Source: Bacteroidales bacterium H10
Lineage (GTDB): Bacteria; Bacteroidota; Bacteroidia; Bacteroidales; Muribaculaceae
Assembly: GCA_001701295.1 (NCBI GenBank)
Contig: DAAV01000113.1
Span: forward strand, 4,100 to 12,072
Reading direction: 5' to 3'
DNA length: 7,973 bases
Notes under the pieces: model-generated
What the model saw: the letters and a program-made list of their open reading frames with translations, nothing else
What the model was told of the DNA's origin: nothing
The model's database searches: none
Part shown: piece after piece, positions 1 through 4,315 of the stretch
How positions within the stretch are numbered: the first letter of the stretch is position 1
Layout of the letters: the number at the start of each line of letters is the position of its first letter
Position numbers and translations under genes: made by a program

Positions 1-222
1 CAGCGCGATGTAGAGGTATTCAGTAGGTTGATTCCGGAAATATCTCACAACCTTGTCTCGGAATGTTCTATGCGGATAAACCTTTTTGCGGATGTTCGCA
101 AAATGCTTGACAATGTTGACGTAGACCTTTCGGGGTGGAAAGTCAAGCAGATGGAATGGATAAAAGACTGCCCAGTCCCCGTGGGCGAGGATTTAAGACG
201 TATAAATAATCTTTTTATATGA
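1..222 (+). CDS. 3' end of an unrecognised protein (5' end outside the window)
   Basis: The frame is open from the first base and ends in TGA at 220-222, giving at least 73 residues. A TTG at 28 could serve as a start, but the frame continues upstream without a stop, so this is more simply the C-terminal part of a longer gene. The visible part is soluble and mixed in charge, with no membrane segment and no motif I recognise; it ends RRINNLFI. Its stop overlaps the next start as ATGA at 219-222, which suggests translational coupling with the lipoprotein gene that follows. Function unknown. Confidence 0.7.
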   Translation, partial: QRDVEVFSRLIPEISHNLVSECSMRINLFADVRKMLDNVDVDLSGWKVKQMEWIKDCPVPVGEDLRRINNLFI

Positions 223-449
223 AAAAATTAACAATATCAATCCTCGCCCTGCTTGCCCTGACGCTGACGGGGTGCGAGGAATCAACACAAGAACAGATAG
301 ACGCAGATGTGGCGTCCAAGATTACCGAAGTCAATTATAAAGGGCATAAATACTTGCTCTATAAGCAATTTTATGGCAAAGGCGGAATAGGCGGACTTAC
401 TCACGACCCCGACTGCCCGTGCCGAGAGAAAGGAGAAAGCGATGATTAA
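219..449 (+). CDS. small secreted lipoprotein with a Cys/His-rich C-terminal tail
   Basis: This 76-residue protein begins with a clear type II signal peptide: a Lys pair at residues 2-3, a hydrophobic core of Ile/Leu/Ala, and the lipobox LTGC with the lipidated Cys at 19. The Cys is followed by acidic residues (EES), a composition loosely like the signals that send lipoproteins to the surface in Bacteroidota; that part is inference. The mature part holds a HKYLLYKQF stretch, a Gly-rich turn and the tail HDPDCPC, which may bind metal or form a disulfide. Proteins with a tyrosine-rich strand followed by H-x-P-x-C-P-C recur in Bacteroidales phages and elements without an assigned function. Start and upstream stop overlap as ATGA. 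It may modify the host envelope. Confidence 0.85.
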   Translation: MKKLTISILALLALTLTGCEESTQEQIDADVASKITEVNYKGHKYLLYKQFYGKGGIGGLTHDPDCPCREKGESDD

Positions 450-672
450 GCACTATTTTATCAGCTACATTTGTTGCAATGGGAATGTAACGACTTACGG
501 CCATTGCATGATGCAGGTTTGCAATCTTGATTTAACCGGCATTATATGTAAAATTAAGGAGGTTAATGGCTTTAAGAATTTGCCGACAATCCTTTGCCTT
601 AAAGATTTGAGCAAGAAAGAATACGAAATGCTGAGTGGAGGTAAAAATGAAAGAACAGATAATACCCATTGA
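442..672 (+). CDS. small unknown protein, recurrent phage family (YFISY... N-terminus)
   Basis: A 76-residue soluble protein starting at an ATG that lies just inside the preceding gene (8-base overlap) behind a good AAAGGAG site at 430-436. The N-terminal strand HYFISYICCNGN, a central Ile/Lys stretch and the ending LPTILCLKDLSKKEYEML look to me like a small family common in Bacteroidales phages, where a first strand of type YFVSY is followed by a short helix and a last strand naming 'I-L-x-(F/L)-x-x-L'. No function is known for it. Five Cys residues lie in the first 36 positions (11, 12, 22, 27, 36), more than its neighbours. Its 3' end overlaps the start of the HELSH gene by 26 bases. Confidence 0.75.
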   Translation: MIKHYFISYICCNGNVTTYGHCMMQVCNLDLTGIICKIKEVNGFKNLPTILCLKDLSKKEYEMLSGGKNERTDNTH

Positions 673-1006
673 TCTCTACAAGCGCGGAGTCGTCATTTTG
701 CAAGGCTCGGAGGAAGAACTTGAAAAATGGCTGCGTGAACACGACGCAAAGCATCTTGCATCTGCGGTGACAGATACTGATTGGGATAATACAATAGCAA
801 TCACATTGAGCGACAATCGGGATGTATATGTAGTATCGATTGAGGCTATGGAACTGACAACGCTTTGTCACGAACTTAGCCATGCTACACTTAAGGTATT
901 AAAAATAGTAGGCATAGACCCCATTGAAGCAGAGGAAGCCTATACCTACCTTTTCGAGTACCTGTTGGAGCAAGCTACTTCCGTTTCACCGGACGATGCT
1001 CCTTGA
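647..1006 (+). CDS. HExxH metallopeptidase-like small phage protein
   Basis: This 119-residue protein carries the motif HELSH at residues 75-79 (within LCHELSHATLKV), the classic zinc-binding HExxH of metallopeptidases. A conserved-looking acidic patch EAEEAYTYLFEYL at 95-107 follows about 16 residues later and could supply the third zinc ligand. Phage proteins with this order (a hydrophobic strand, H-E-x-x-H-A, then an E-A-x-A-Y helix) are recurrent and unnamed, so a peptidase role is inferred only from the motif; no substrate is known. I chose the ATG at 647 because GGAGGT at 637-642 sits just before it; a GTG at 635 would overlap that site. The last 32 bases overlap a convergent minus-strand gene. 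Confidence 0.85.
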   Translation: MKEQIIPIDLYKRGVVILQGSEEELEKWLREHDAKHLASAVTDTDWDNTIAITLSDNRDVYVVSIEAMELTTLCHELSHATLKVLKIVGIDPIEAEEAYTYLFEYLLEQATSVSPDDAP

Positions 1007-1106
1007 CGGTTGTTTTGGGATGCTTCTCCGCATACTCTTTAGTCGTAAACTGACCATTGTCTGCTCTGCGGTGAAGCTCCCTCTGAGGAGAAGTTTTCTT
1101 AGCCAT
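975..1106 (-). CDS. short basic protein, R..NGQF..KEYA..HPKTTV type
   Basis: Reading the minus strand from ATG at 1106 gives 43 codons ending in TAG at 975. The protein is strongly basic and contains RRADNGQFTTKEYAEKHP (residues 13-30) then KTTVKEHR. I recognise this pattern (acidic-Gly-Gln-Phe, then Y-A-x-x-x-P-x-T-T-V-x-E) from a small family seen widely in bacteria and phages with no known function. The codons have ordinary composition, which argues against chance. It is convergent with the HELSH gene and overlaps its last 32 bases. No Shine-Dalgarno is visible before the start, as is common in Bacteroidota; a weak promoter candidate lies at 1187-1217. Coding status rests on the family resemblance. 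Confidence 0.7.
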   Translation of the reverse strand: MAKKTSPQRELHRRADNGQFTTKEYAEKHPKTTVKEHRPVKRK

Positions 1107-1122
1107 AAAGCATAAGTGTTAA

Positions 1123-1242
1123 ATGAAGTCAATCCCGATCAACGGACGCAATATTGTGGCTCTCTGCGACCATAGACCGGGACTGACAAATATCTTACCT
1201 CGTAGGAGAGCCACCAACTACAATCATGCTATCTGCAAATAG
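1123..1242 (+). CDS. possible 39-residue ORF, coding status doubtful
   Basis: An ATG at 1123 opens 39 codons ending in TAG at 1240-1242, 18 bases before the next gene. The peptide is basic (MKSIPINGRN... with PRRRATN near residues 26-32) and matches nothing I recognise. There is no Shine-Dalgarno; the bases before the start are AT-rich. The same stretch contains interleaved inverted repeats, so the DNA may instead be a regulatory or structured RNA segment that happens to be open. Listed because it is the only plausible gene in the gap between the two flanking genes. Confidence 0.28.
   Translation: MKSIPINGRNIVALCDHRPGLTNILPRRRATNYNHAICK
1156..1214. repeat. inverted repeat GTGGCTCTC / GAGAGCCAC, interleaved with a second one
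   Basis: A perfect 9-base inverted repeat has arms at 1156-1164 and 1206-1214 with 41 bases between. A second, imperfect one (CCCGATC at 1134-1140 against GACCGGG at 1175-1181, one mismatch) is interleaved with it: arm 1a, arm 2a, arm 1b, arm 2b. Simultaneous pairing would give a pseudoknot; alternatively these are operator-like sites between the minus-strand gene and the plus-strand run. No T-run follows, so it is not an intrinsic terminator. Confidence 0.45.
1187..1217 (-). promoter_or_regulatory. weak Bacteroidota-type promoter candidate for the 975-1106 gene
   Basis: On the minus strand a TTG (1217-1215) is followed after 20 bases by GATATTTG (1194-1187), which matches the Bacteroidota -7 box TAnnTTTG except at its first base. 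The spacing is right for the family consensus and the direction fits the minus-strand gene starting at 1106. One mismatch in so short a signal keeps this tentative. Confidence 0.25.
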
Positions 1243-1260
1243 TATGCCAAAATATAGATT

Positions 1261-1614
1261 ATGAAGAATTTACTGACAGTAGAGCAATCCGCAACGCTTC
1301 GAGCCAAAGGCGTAAGTGCTGACAAGGCGAGCAAACTGCCATTGTGTGCGACTTCTCCCGATGAATCGCGTTGGTCTGAACCAATTTTTACATTGACAGA
1401 CATACTCTCGATTTTGCCGAAAGTTCTCCACAAAAACAACCTTGCATATCATTATGTGCTTACAATCTGTTGGGAGGAGGATATAAAAGCGTGGAGAGCC
1501 ATGTATGATGCGATCGGAGACAACATCGCTGGAGATTGTGCCGCGCCTGAGTTGATTGACGCACTATTCGCTCTCGTTTGTTCCTTGCTTGACAACCACG
1601 TTAAACTGGACTGA
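1261..1614 (+). CDS. unknown phage protein with FTLTDILSILPK motif
   Basis: A 117-residue protein that I recognise as a recurrent Bacteroidales phage and prophage family with no assigned function. Its signature parts are an N-terminal LLTVEQSATLRAKGVSADKAS (a short helix-turn pairing), a central PIFTLTDILSILPK at residues 41-54, an aromatic WEEDIKAWRAMYD region, and the ending APELIDALFALVCSLL at 95-110. No catalytic motif or membrane span is seen. The ATG at 1261 is the natural start because the family begins at the EQS-containing helix; upstream is AT-rich rather than Shine-Dalgarno. It opens a tight run of six genes ending at 2479. Confidence 0.85.
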   Translation: MKNLLTVEQSATLRAKGVSADKASKLPLCATSPDESRWSEPIFTLTDILSILPKVLHKNNLAYHYVLTICWEEDIKAWRAMYDAIGDNIAGDCAAPELIDALFALVCSLLDNHVKLD

Positions 1615-1616
1615 GG

Positions 1617-1826
1617 ATGGAAAGAGAGGAAGCGATACATAACATATCCACAGCAACAGGAGAGCCGGAGGATATTGTGGAACGAAGAGCAGATGCGGTC
1701 TATGAGATACACTCTCTGCCAATCGTGAATATCCACAACTTTAATGTTCCGATTGTGAAGCCTACTCGTAAATCCTACGTCTCGCCCTACGCGAAGTTTG
1801 ACAAAATGAGGAGGAAAAGAAAATGA
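1617..1826 (+). CDS. small unknown protein with basic C-terminus
   Basis: A 69-residue protein starting two bases after the previous stop. The first half is acidic and helical (MEREEAIHNISTATGEPEDIVERRADAVYE), the middle has repeated Pro/Val/Ile strands, and the C-terminus is strongly basic (KMRRKRK). Such a tail could bind nucleic acid, but nothing else supports that. It is not a family I can name. Its stop overlaps the next start as ATGA at 1823-1826, so the pair is probably translationally coupled. Confidence 0.7.
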   Translation: MEREEAIHNISTATGEPEDIVERRADAVYEIHSLPIVNIHNFNVPIVKPTRKSYVSPYAKFDKMRRKRK

Positions 1827-1975
1827 ATGTAAAAGAATTACAGGAGAAATTAGCCGCCTATCCCGATGATATGGAGGTAGTAGTAGACCGAATGGAATAC
1901 GATGACTCGGAGCATATTTATGACACTGAGTTTCATCTTGAAACCAACGAAAACAACCAATTAGTGATAGACTGA
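1823..1975 (+). CDS. short acidic protein of the 'KELQEKLAAYPDD' phage type
   Basis: A 50-residue gene in the ATGA overlap with the upstream gene and in a one-base TGATG overlap with the next. It opens MNVKELQEKLAAYPDDMEVVV, a pattern (K-(E/D)-L-x-x-x-L-x-x-(Y/F)-P-x-D-x-x-V-V) that recurs in many short phage proteins of unknown function, where a helix is followed by a beta strand. The rest is very acidic with an EYDDSEH segment. The family resemblance, the exact junctions on both sides and the GAGGAAAAG before the start make it a confident gene despite its size. Confidence 0.78.
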   Translation: MNVKELQEKLAAYPDDMEVVVDRMEYDDSEHIYDTEFHLETNENNQLVID

Positions 1976-2166
1976 TGAAAAAGATATTGTTGGCAATGAT
2001 ACATGGATTATTGCCCATACTTGGTATAATCCTTATTGTATCTATTATAGCTTTAGCCGTATATTTTACAGAATGTTTAGGAGTCTCCCAAGACACCTCT
2101 GTCTTAATTGTATTGATAGTAGTAGCATGGATTATAAGTGCAGTAGTGTGGTACAAACATAATTAA
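1975..2166 (+). CDS. small membrane protein with two spans
   Basis: A 63-residue, very hydrophobic protein with predicted spans at about residues 11-31 and 41-60, a short polar loop (ECLGVSQDT) between them, and positive residues at both ends (MKK..., ...WYKHN), consistent with both ends in the cytoplasm. It could be a holin-like or inner-membrane accessory peptide; size and topology alone cannot decide, and no lysis gene is visible nearby. The start overlaps the previous stop by one base. Confidence 0.75.
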   Translation: MKKILLAMIHGLLPILGIILIVSIIALAVYFTECLGVSQDTSVLIVLIVVAWIISAVVWYKHN

Positions 2167-2172
2167 GTGAAT

Positions 2173-2334
2173 ATGAAAAAGAAACACCGCAGAGCCGTGT
2201 ATTTCACAATAGCCATACTTCTTATGCCTATCATGCTCCCATCGTGGCTTGGGCGTAAGATATACGATTCATTGTGGGATTTCACATGGTGGCTCAAAAC
2301 AAAACTGAGAGTATATGACTATGACCCCGACTAA
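2173..2334 (+). CDS. short membrane peptide with one span and aromatic tail
   Basis: A 53-residue ORF six bases after the previous stop. It has a basic N-terminus (MKKKHRRA), one hydrophobic stretch at about residues 9-25 (VYFTIAILLMPIMLPSW) and a Trp/Tyr-rich tail (DFTWWLKTKLRVYDYDPD). The Lys/Arg-rich start followed by a hydrophobic core suggests an inner-membrane anchor. Its final codons overlap the start of the following gene by 14 bases. No family recognised. Confidence 0.65.
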   Translation: MKKKHRRAVYFTIAILLMPIMLPSWLGRKIYDSLWDFTWWLKTKLRVYDYDPD

Positions 2335-2479
2335 GCAGACCCCGAGCGAGTGCAAGCATTATAACAATATAGCTTGTGCAGTACATAACAACACGAAGTG
2401 CCTTAATACGCTTTTTATTGTGCGTTATGGCTATCAGAAGCCTCATTGTCCCGATTACCAGCCCAAAGAGAAGAAATAA
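2321..2479 (+). CDS. short Cys/His protein (CKHY ... CPDY), possible zinc binder
   Basis: A 52-residue protein with Cys at 11, 19, 27 and 43 and His at 13, 22 and 42, in the order CKHY-x5-AC, KC, then PHCPDYQP. Short phage and element proteins with a CK(H/Y)Y start and a CPDY end recur and look like tiny metal-binding or disulfide-linked folds; no function is known. The CKHY start is shared with the larger protein at 5189-5398, suggesting two members of one loose type here. It is the last gene before the terminator-like RNA, which begins four bases after its stop. Confidence 0.72.
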   Translation: MTPTKQTPSECKHYNNIACAVHNNTKCLNTLFIVRYGYQKPHCPDYQPKEKK

Positions 2480-2482
2480 CCG

Positions 2483-2545
2483 ACTCTGACTGCCCGAAAG
2501 GGCAAGTTCGCTTACCTGACAATGTGTAGGGCGGCAGAGTTTTTA
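2483..2545 (+). terminator. terminator-like RNA with a competing GAAA-loop hairpin
   Basis: The arms 2483-2495 and 2529-2540 form about 12 pairs: ACTCTG with CAGAGT, then, past a bulged A at 2489, C-G, one T-G wobble and GCCC with GGGC. Five T follow (2540-2544), as in an intrinsic terminator, here ending the 1261-2479 run. The 33-base loop is unusually long. Its first part holds a second GGGC (2500-2503) that pairs with the same GCCC through a GAAA loop (TGCCC-GAAA-GGGCA, 2491-2504), so two mutually exclusive folds exist, as in attenuators. It may be a plain terminator with a folded loop, or a regulatory switch before the 2560 gene. Confidence 0.6.
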
Positions 2546-2559
2546 AATAATGAATATTT

Positions 2560-2877
2560 ATGATTAAAGCAATCAGGAAATATCTTGTAATAGACAAGAA
2601 GATCAGACACAATCAATACGTCTCCCCGAAGGATGATGCCTTTCTTAGAAGGTTCTCTATGGCGGTATGTCTTCTCACCGTGACCATGAATATTTTGTGC
2701 TCAGCAATCATAATAGCATTCAATGTGAAGATCAACCACAGAATGGGCAGATTGACTGAACGTATAGACAGGATTACTGATGTGGTATATTGTGATTCAA
2801 TTGACGAGGGAATACAACTTGCTCCAGTTTCAACACCCGATCTTCCATTTCATCAAGACGATTATCCGTGCGAATAG
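2560..2877 (+). CDS. membrane protein with one span and a short coiled coil
   Basis: A 105-residue protein: a basic N-terminal 30 residues (MIKAIRKYLVIDKKIRHNQY), one clear membrane span at about residues 34-55 (VCLLTVTMNILCSAIIIAF region), then an amphipathic heptad stretch at about 57-77 (RLTERIDRI), and a Pro-rich acidic tail. Topology suggests an inner-membrane protein with a short oligomerising helix. It follows the terminator-like RNA, so its expression may depend on read-through there. The last 104 bases are antisense to the end of the convergent gene at 2774-3247, and the tail encoded there (DLPFHQDDYPCE) is the least protein-like part. Family unknown. Confidence 0.68.
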   Translation: MIKAIRKYLVIDKKIRHNQYVSPKDDAFLRRFSMAVCLLTVTMNILCSAIIIAFNVKINHRMGRLTERIDRITDVVYCDSIDEGIQLAPVSTPDLPFHQDDYPCE

Positions 2878-3247
2878 TCCATATGAACGAAACGATGGAT
2901 ATGATAATACCGAGTATGGCGCACCACATCGCAACCTTTATTCCGCGATTGTTGAGTTTCCGATCTCGTTCCGCCTTATCAATCTTCTCGATCGCATGTT
3001 CACAATCTTTTCTGAGAGGTGCGAGCTGTTCACGTTTATTGATGTGAAATTTACCATATTCAAACCACCCAAGATGCAGATCCTCATTGAACATCCTGCC
3101 TATCTCTGGCCAATAGTCACCGGCAAGTTCTTGCCCTTTGTCGGGCATTACATCCCAGATACCCTTGGAGTATGGATTGAGATAGTCGATCACGCGGATA
3201 ACGCTCTCATAAAACTCTTTGCTATGTTCCATAATAAAAACAATCAT
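2774..3247 (-). CDS. membrane-anchored accessory protein, probable moron
   Basis: Minus-strand gene of 157 codons. Residues 6-100 are a soluble, charged, aromatic-rich domain (NPYSKGIWDVMP, GDYWPEIGRMF), then one span at about 104-125 and a coiled-coil-like end at 128-146 (LDEMEDRVLKLEQVV). I recognise no family by name. The start is uncertain: ATG at 3247 has GGGG just before it, while ATG at 3232 (MEHSKEFYES) is an equally natural beginning. It opposes all large genes around it and has its own consensus promoter (3342-3372) and a structured leader, which is the layout of independently expressed prophage cargo. Roles such as superinfection exclusion or defence are conceivable but not shown. 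Confidence 0.72.
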   Translation of the reverse strand: MIVFIMEHSKEFYESVIRVIDYLNPYSKGIWDVMPDKGQELAGDYWPEIGRMFNEDLHLGWFEYGKFHINKREQLAPLRKDCEHAIEKIDKAERDRKLNNRGIKVAMWCAILGIIISIVSFIWTIRTDNRLDEMEDRVLKLEQVVFPRQLNHNIPHQ

Positions 3248-3269
3248 CCCCGGCCATCGACTGCTGTAT

Positions 3270-3329
3270 GTGGTGCTTGGCAGTCTCCGACCAGGGACGA
3301 TGTTAAATCTTCAATATCGTAAGCACCAC
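3270..3329. promoter_or_regulatory. three-way-junction fold in the divergent control region
   Basis: A perfect 9-pair outer stem (GTGGTGCTT at 3270-3278 with AAGCACCAC at 3321-3329) encloses two hairpins: GTCTC/GGGAC (3283-3287 with 3294-3298) and GATGTT/AATATC (3299-3304 with 3313-3318). Read as plus-strand RNA each inner hairpin has one G-U wobble; read as minus-strand RNA these become A-C mismatches. The known promoter signal nearby points along the minus strand, which would place the fold in the 5' leader of the 2774-3247 gene. A competing helix, GACTGC at 3259-3264 with GCAGTC at 3280-3285, sits next to that gene's start. It could be a riboswitch-like leader, a small RNA or a protein-binding site. 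Confidence 0.5.
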
Positions 3330-3341
3330 TAAACGACAATG

Positions 3342-3372
3342 CAAAAGTAATAAAAATATGGATAACAACCAA
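3342..3372 (-). promoter_or_regulatory. consensus Bacteroidota promoter for the 2774-3247 gene
   Basis: On the minus strand TTG (3372-3370) is followed after exactly 20 bases by TACTTTTG (3349-3342), a full match to the Bacteroidota -7 box TAnnTTTG at the preferred spacing. Transcription would begin near 3335-3338 and leave a leader of about 90 bases before the ATG at 3247. The -33 element lies inside the first codons of the divergent gene at 3358, so the two promoters, if both exist, would interfere. No equally good plus-strand promoter was found for 3358. Confidence 0.62.
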
Positions 3373-3759
3373 GATTACTGCTCATACGAGCTTTCAAAGG
3401 CTCTCAAGGCGTGCGGATTCGATGAGCCATGCGACCACTACTATTGCGCGTTTGACAACGAAACGGACGTGCGATTTTGGAGCATCCATCCGGCTCAATC
3501 GCAAAACGGATTCACCAATCCCGACGGTAAGGTAATTGCCGATGCGCCAACTTTAGCTCACGCCCAGAAGTGGCTGCGGGAGAAAAAGAGAATCTACGCT
3601 TATTGTGAGCCAAACTGCCTAAAAAAGTGGTTTGCAAGGGCTATTGATTTAACCAAGAACGAGGATTTACTTTTTGACGGTGAAATGTTTGACAACTTCG
3701 AGAAAGCTACTGAATATGCTATCTTCGCCGCGCTGGAACTGATAAAGAAAGGAGAGTGA
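3358..3759 (+). CDS. unknown phage protein with ELSKALKACGFDEPC start
   Basis: A 133-residue protein belonging, by its pattern, to a family very common in Bacteroidales phages and never assigned a role: N-terminal YELSKALKACGFDEPCDHYY (residues 10-29), a middle DAPTLAHAQKWLREKKRIYAY (62-82) in which a short helix with W-L-R-E leads into a strand, and a final FEKATEYAIFAALELIKKG helix (113-132). No membrane span. It is the first gene of the long right-hand plus-strand run and starts divergently from the minus-strand gene, 25 bases past the structured element. Confidence 0.87.
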   Translation: MDNNQDYCSYELSKALKACGFDEPCDHYYCAFDNETDVRFWSIHPAQSQNGFTNPDGKVIADAPTLAHAQKWLREKKRIYAYCEPNCLKKWFARAIDLTKNEDLLFDGEMFDNFEKATEYAIFAALELIKKGE

Positions 3760-3762
3760 GAT

Positions 3763-4104
3763 ATGAATAAGACAATAGGAGAAGTGGCGAGAGAGTATCA
3801 GCGCGAGTCAAACGTAATGATGAGCAACTTTGACCCCGAAGATATAGAAGATGCGTTTATAAACGGCGCAAACCACCTTATGTCCCTACCTCTCACAGAT
3901 AGACTGACCGCCGAGGAGAAAGAGAGGGTGAGGAAGATATATGAGGGCGAATTGGAATTTGCTTCATTCTATCAGCGAAAAGCCAATCCGTGCATCAATC
4001 AACAATGCAGAATGGACTATGAAGCGTCGCGGGATATAGCAAAGAGTAGAGCTGATATGCTTGAATCCATCTTCGGCAAAGATTTTTTCAAGGAGGGAGA
4101 ATGA
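3763..4104 (+). CDS. unknown helical protein
   Basis: A 113-residue, charged, mostly helical protein starting three bases after the previous stop behind a strong AAAGGAG site at 3748-3754. Visible segments are EVAREYQRESN, an acidic DPEDIEDAFINGANHLMSLPL stretch, a TAEEKERVRKIYEGELEFASFY helix (about 49-70) and a C-terminal helix SRADMLESIFGKDFF. No catalytic motif, span or known family is evident. Confidence 0.75.
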   Translation: MNKTIGEVAREYQRESNVMMSNFDPEDIEDAFINGANHLMSLPLTDRLTAEEKERVRKIYEGELEFASFYQRKANPCINQQCRMDYEASRDIAKSRADMLESIFGKDFFKEGE

Positions 4105-4105
4105 T

Positions 4106-4315
4106 ATGAGCAAGAAGCGTGAATTGAAAAAGACAGCCGTACTTTATTCGTTGCTTACAATCATTGTAGGCGCGATTGTGGTAGGCTTGTTGTGTCTGTT
4201 TGCTGCATGGGAATATAGTTGGATAATGTTCCCGATAGGGTCCATTATTCTAATTCCACTATGTGTCTACAAGACTTGGTACAACATCCTAAAAGAGAAA
4301 GAAGATGAGCATTGA
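4106..4315 (+). CDS. small membrane protein with two spans
   Basis: A 69-residue protein with a basic N-terminus (MSKKRELKK), spans at about residues 12-34 and 39-55, an aromatic turn (WEYSW) between, and a charged tail (KEKEDEH). I chose the ATG at 4106, because AAGGAGGGAG lies just upstream (4090-4099) and the residues added by the earlier in-frame ATG at 4061 would overlap the preceding gene heavily. Topology is like that of the 1975-2166 product, though the sequences are not obviously similar. Function unknown. Confidence 0.78.
   Translation: MSKKRELKKTAVLYSLLTIIVGAIVVGLLCLFAAWEYSWIMFPIGSIILIPLCVYKTWYNILKEKEDEH

Noticed and set aside
466..473. TACATTTG, a perfect match to the -7 promoter box on the plus strand
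   Set aside because: It lies inside a coding gene and has no TTG about 20 bases upstream; likely chance.
599..883. Minus-strand ORF of 94 codons
   Set aside because: Antisense to the HELSH gene, which has a Shine-Dalgarno and a clear motif; the product is Cys/Phe-rich and without pattern.
924..1115. Plus-strand ORF of 63 codons
   Set aside because: Its first part is the HELSH gene in a shifted frame and the rest is antisense to the convincing 975-1106 gene.
1452..2156. Long minus-strand ORF of 234 codons
   Set aside because: It is antisense to four plus-strand genes with exact ATGA/TGATG junctions and recognisable patterns; its composition (Ser, Cys, Ile, Arg runs) is that of a shadow frame.
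2780..3322. Plus-strand ORF of 180 codons antisense to the 2774-3247 gene
   Set aside because: The minus-strand frame has a clean membrane span, a coiled-coil end and a consensus promoter; the plus frame has no such order, overlaps the 2560 gene and runs through the structured element.
3808..3815. CAAACGTA, a minus-strand match to the -7 box
   Set aside because: Inside a plus-strand gene, no -33 element at the right distance and no minus-strand gene downstream of it.
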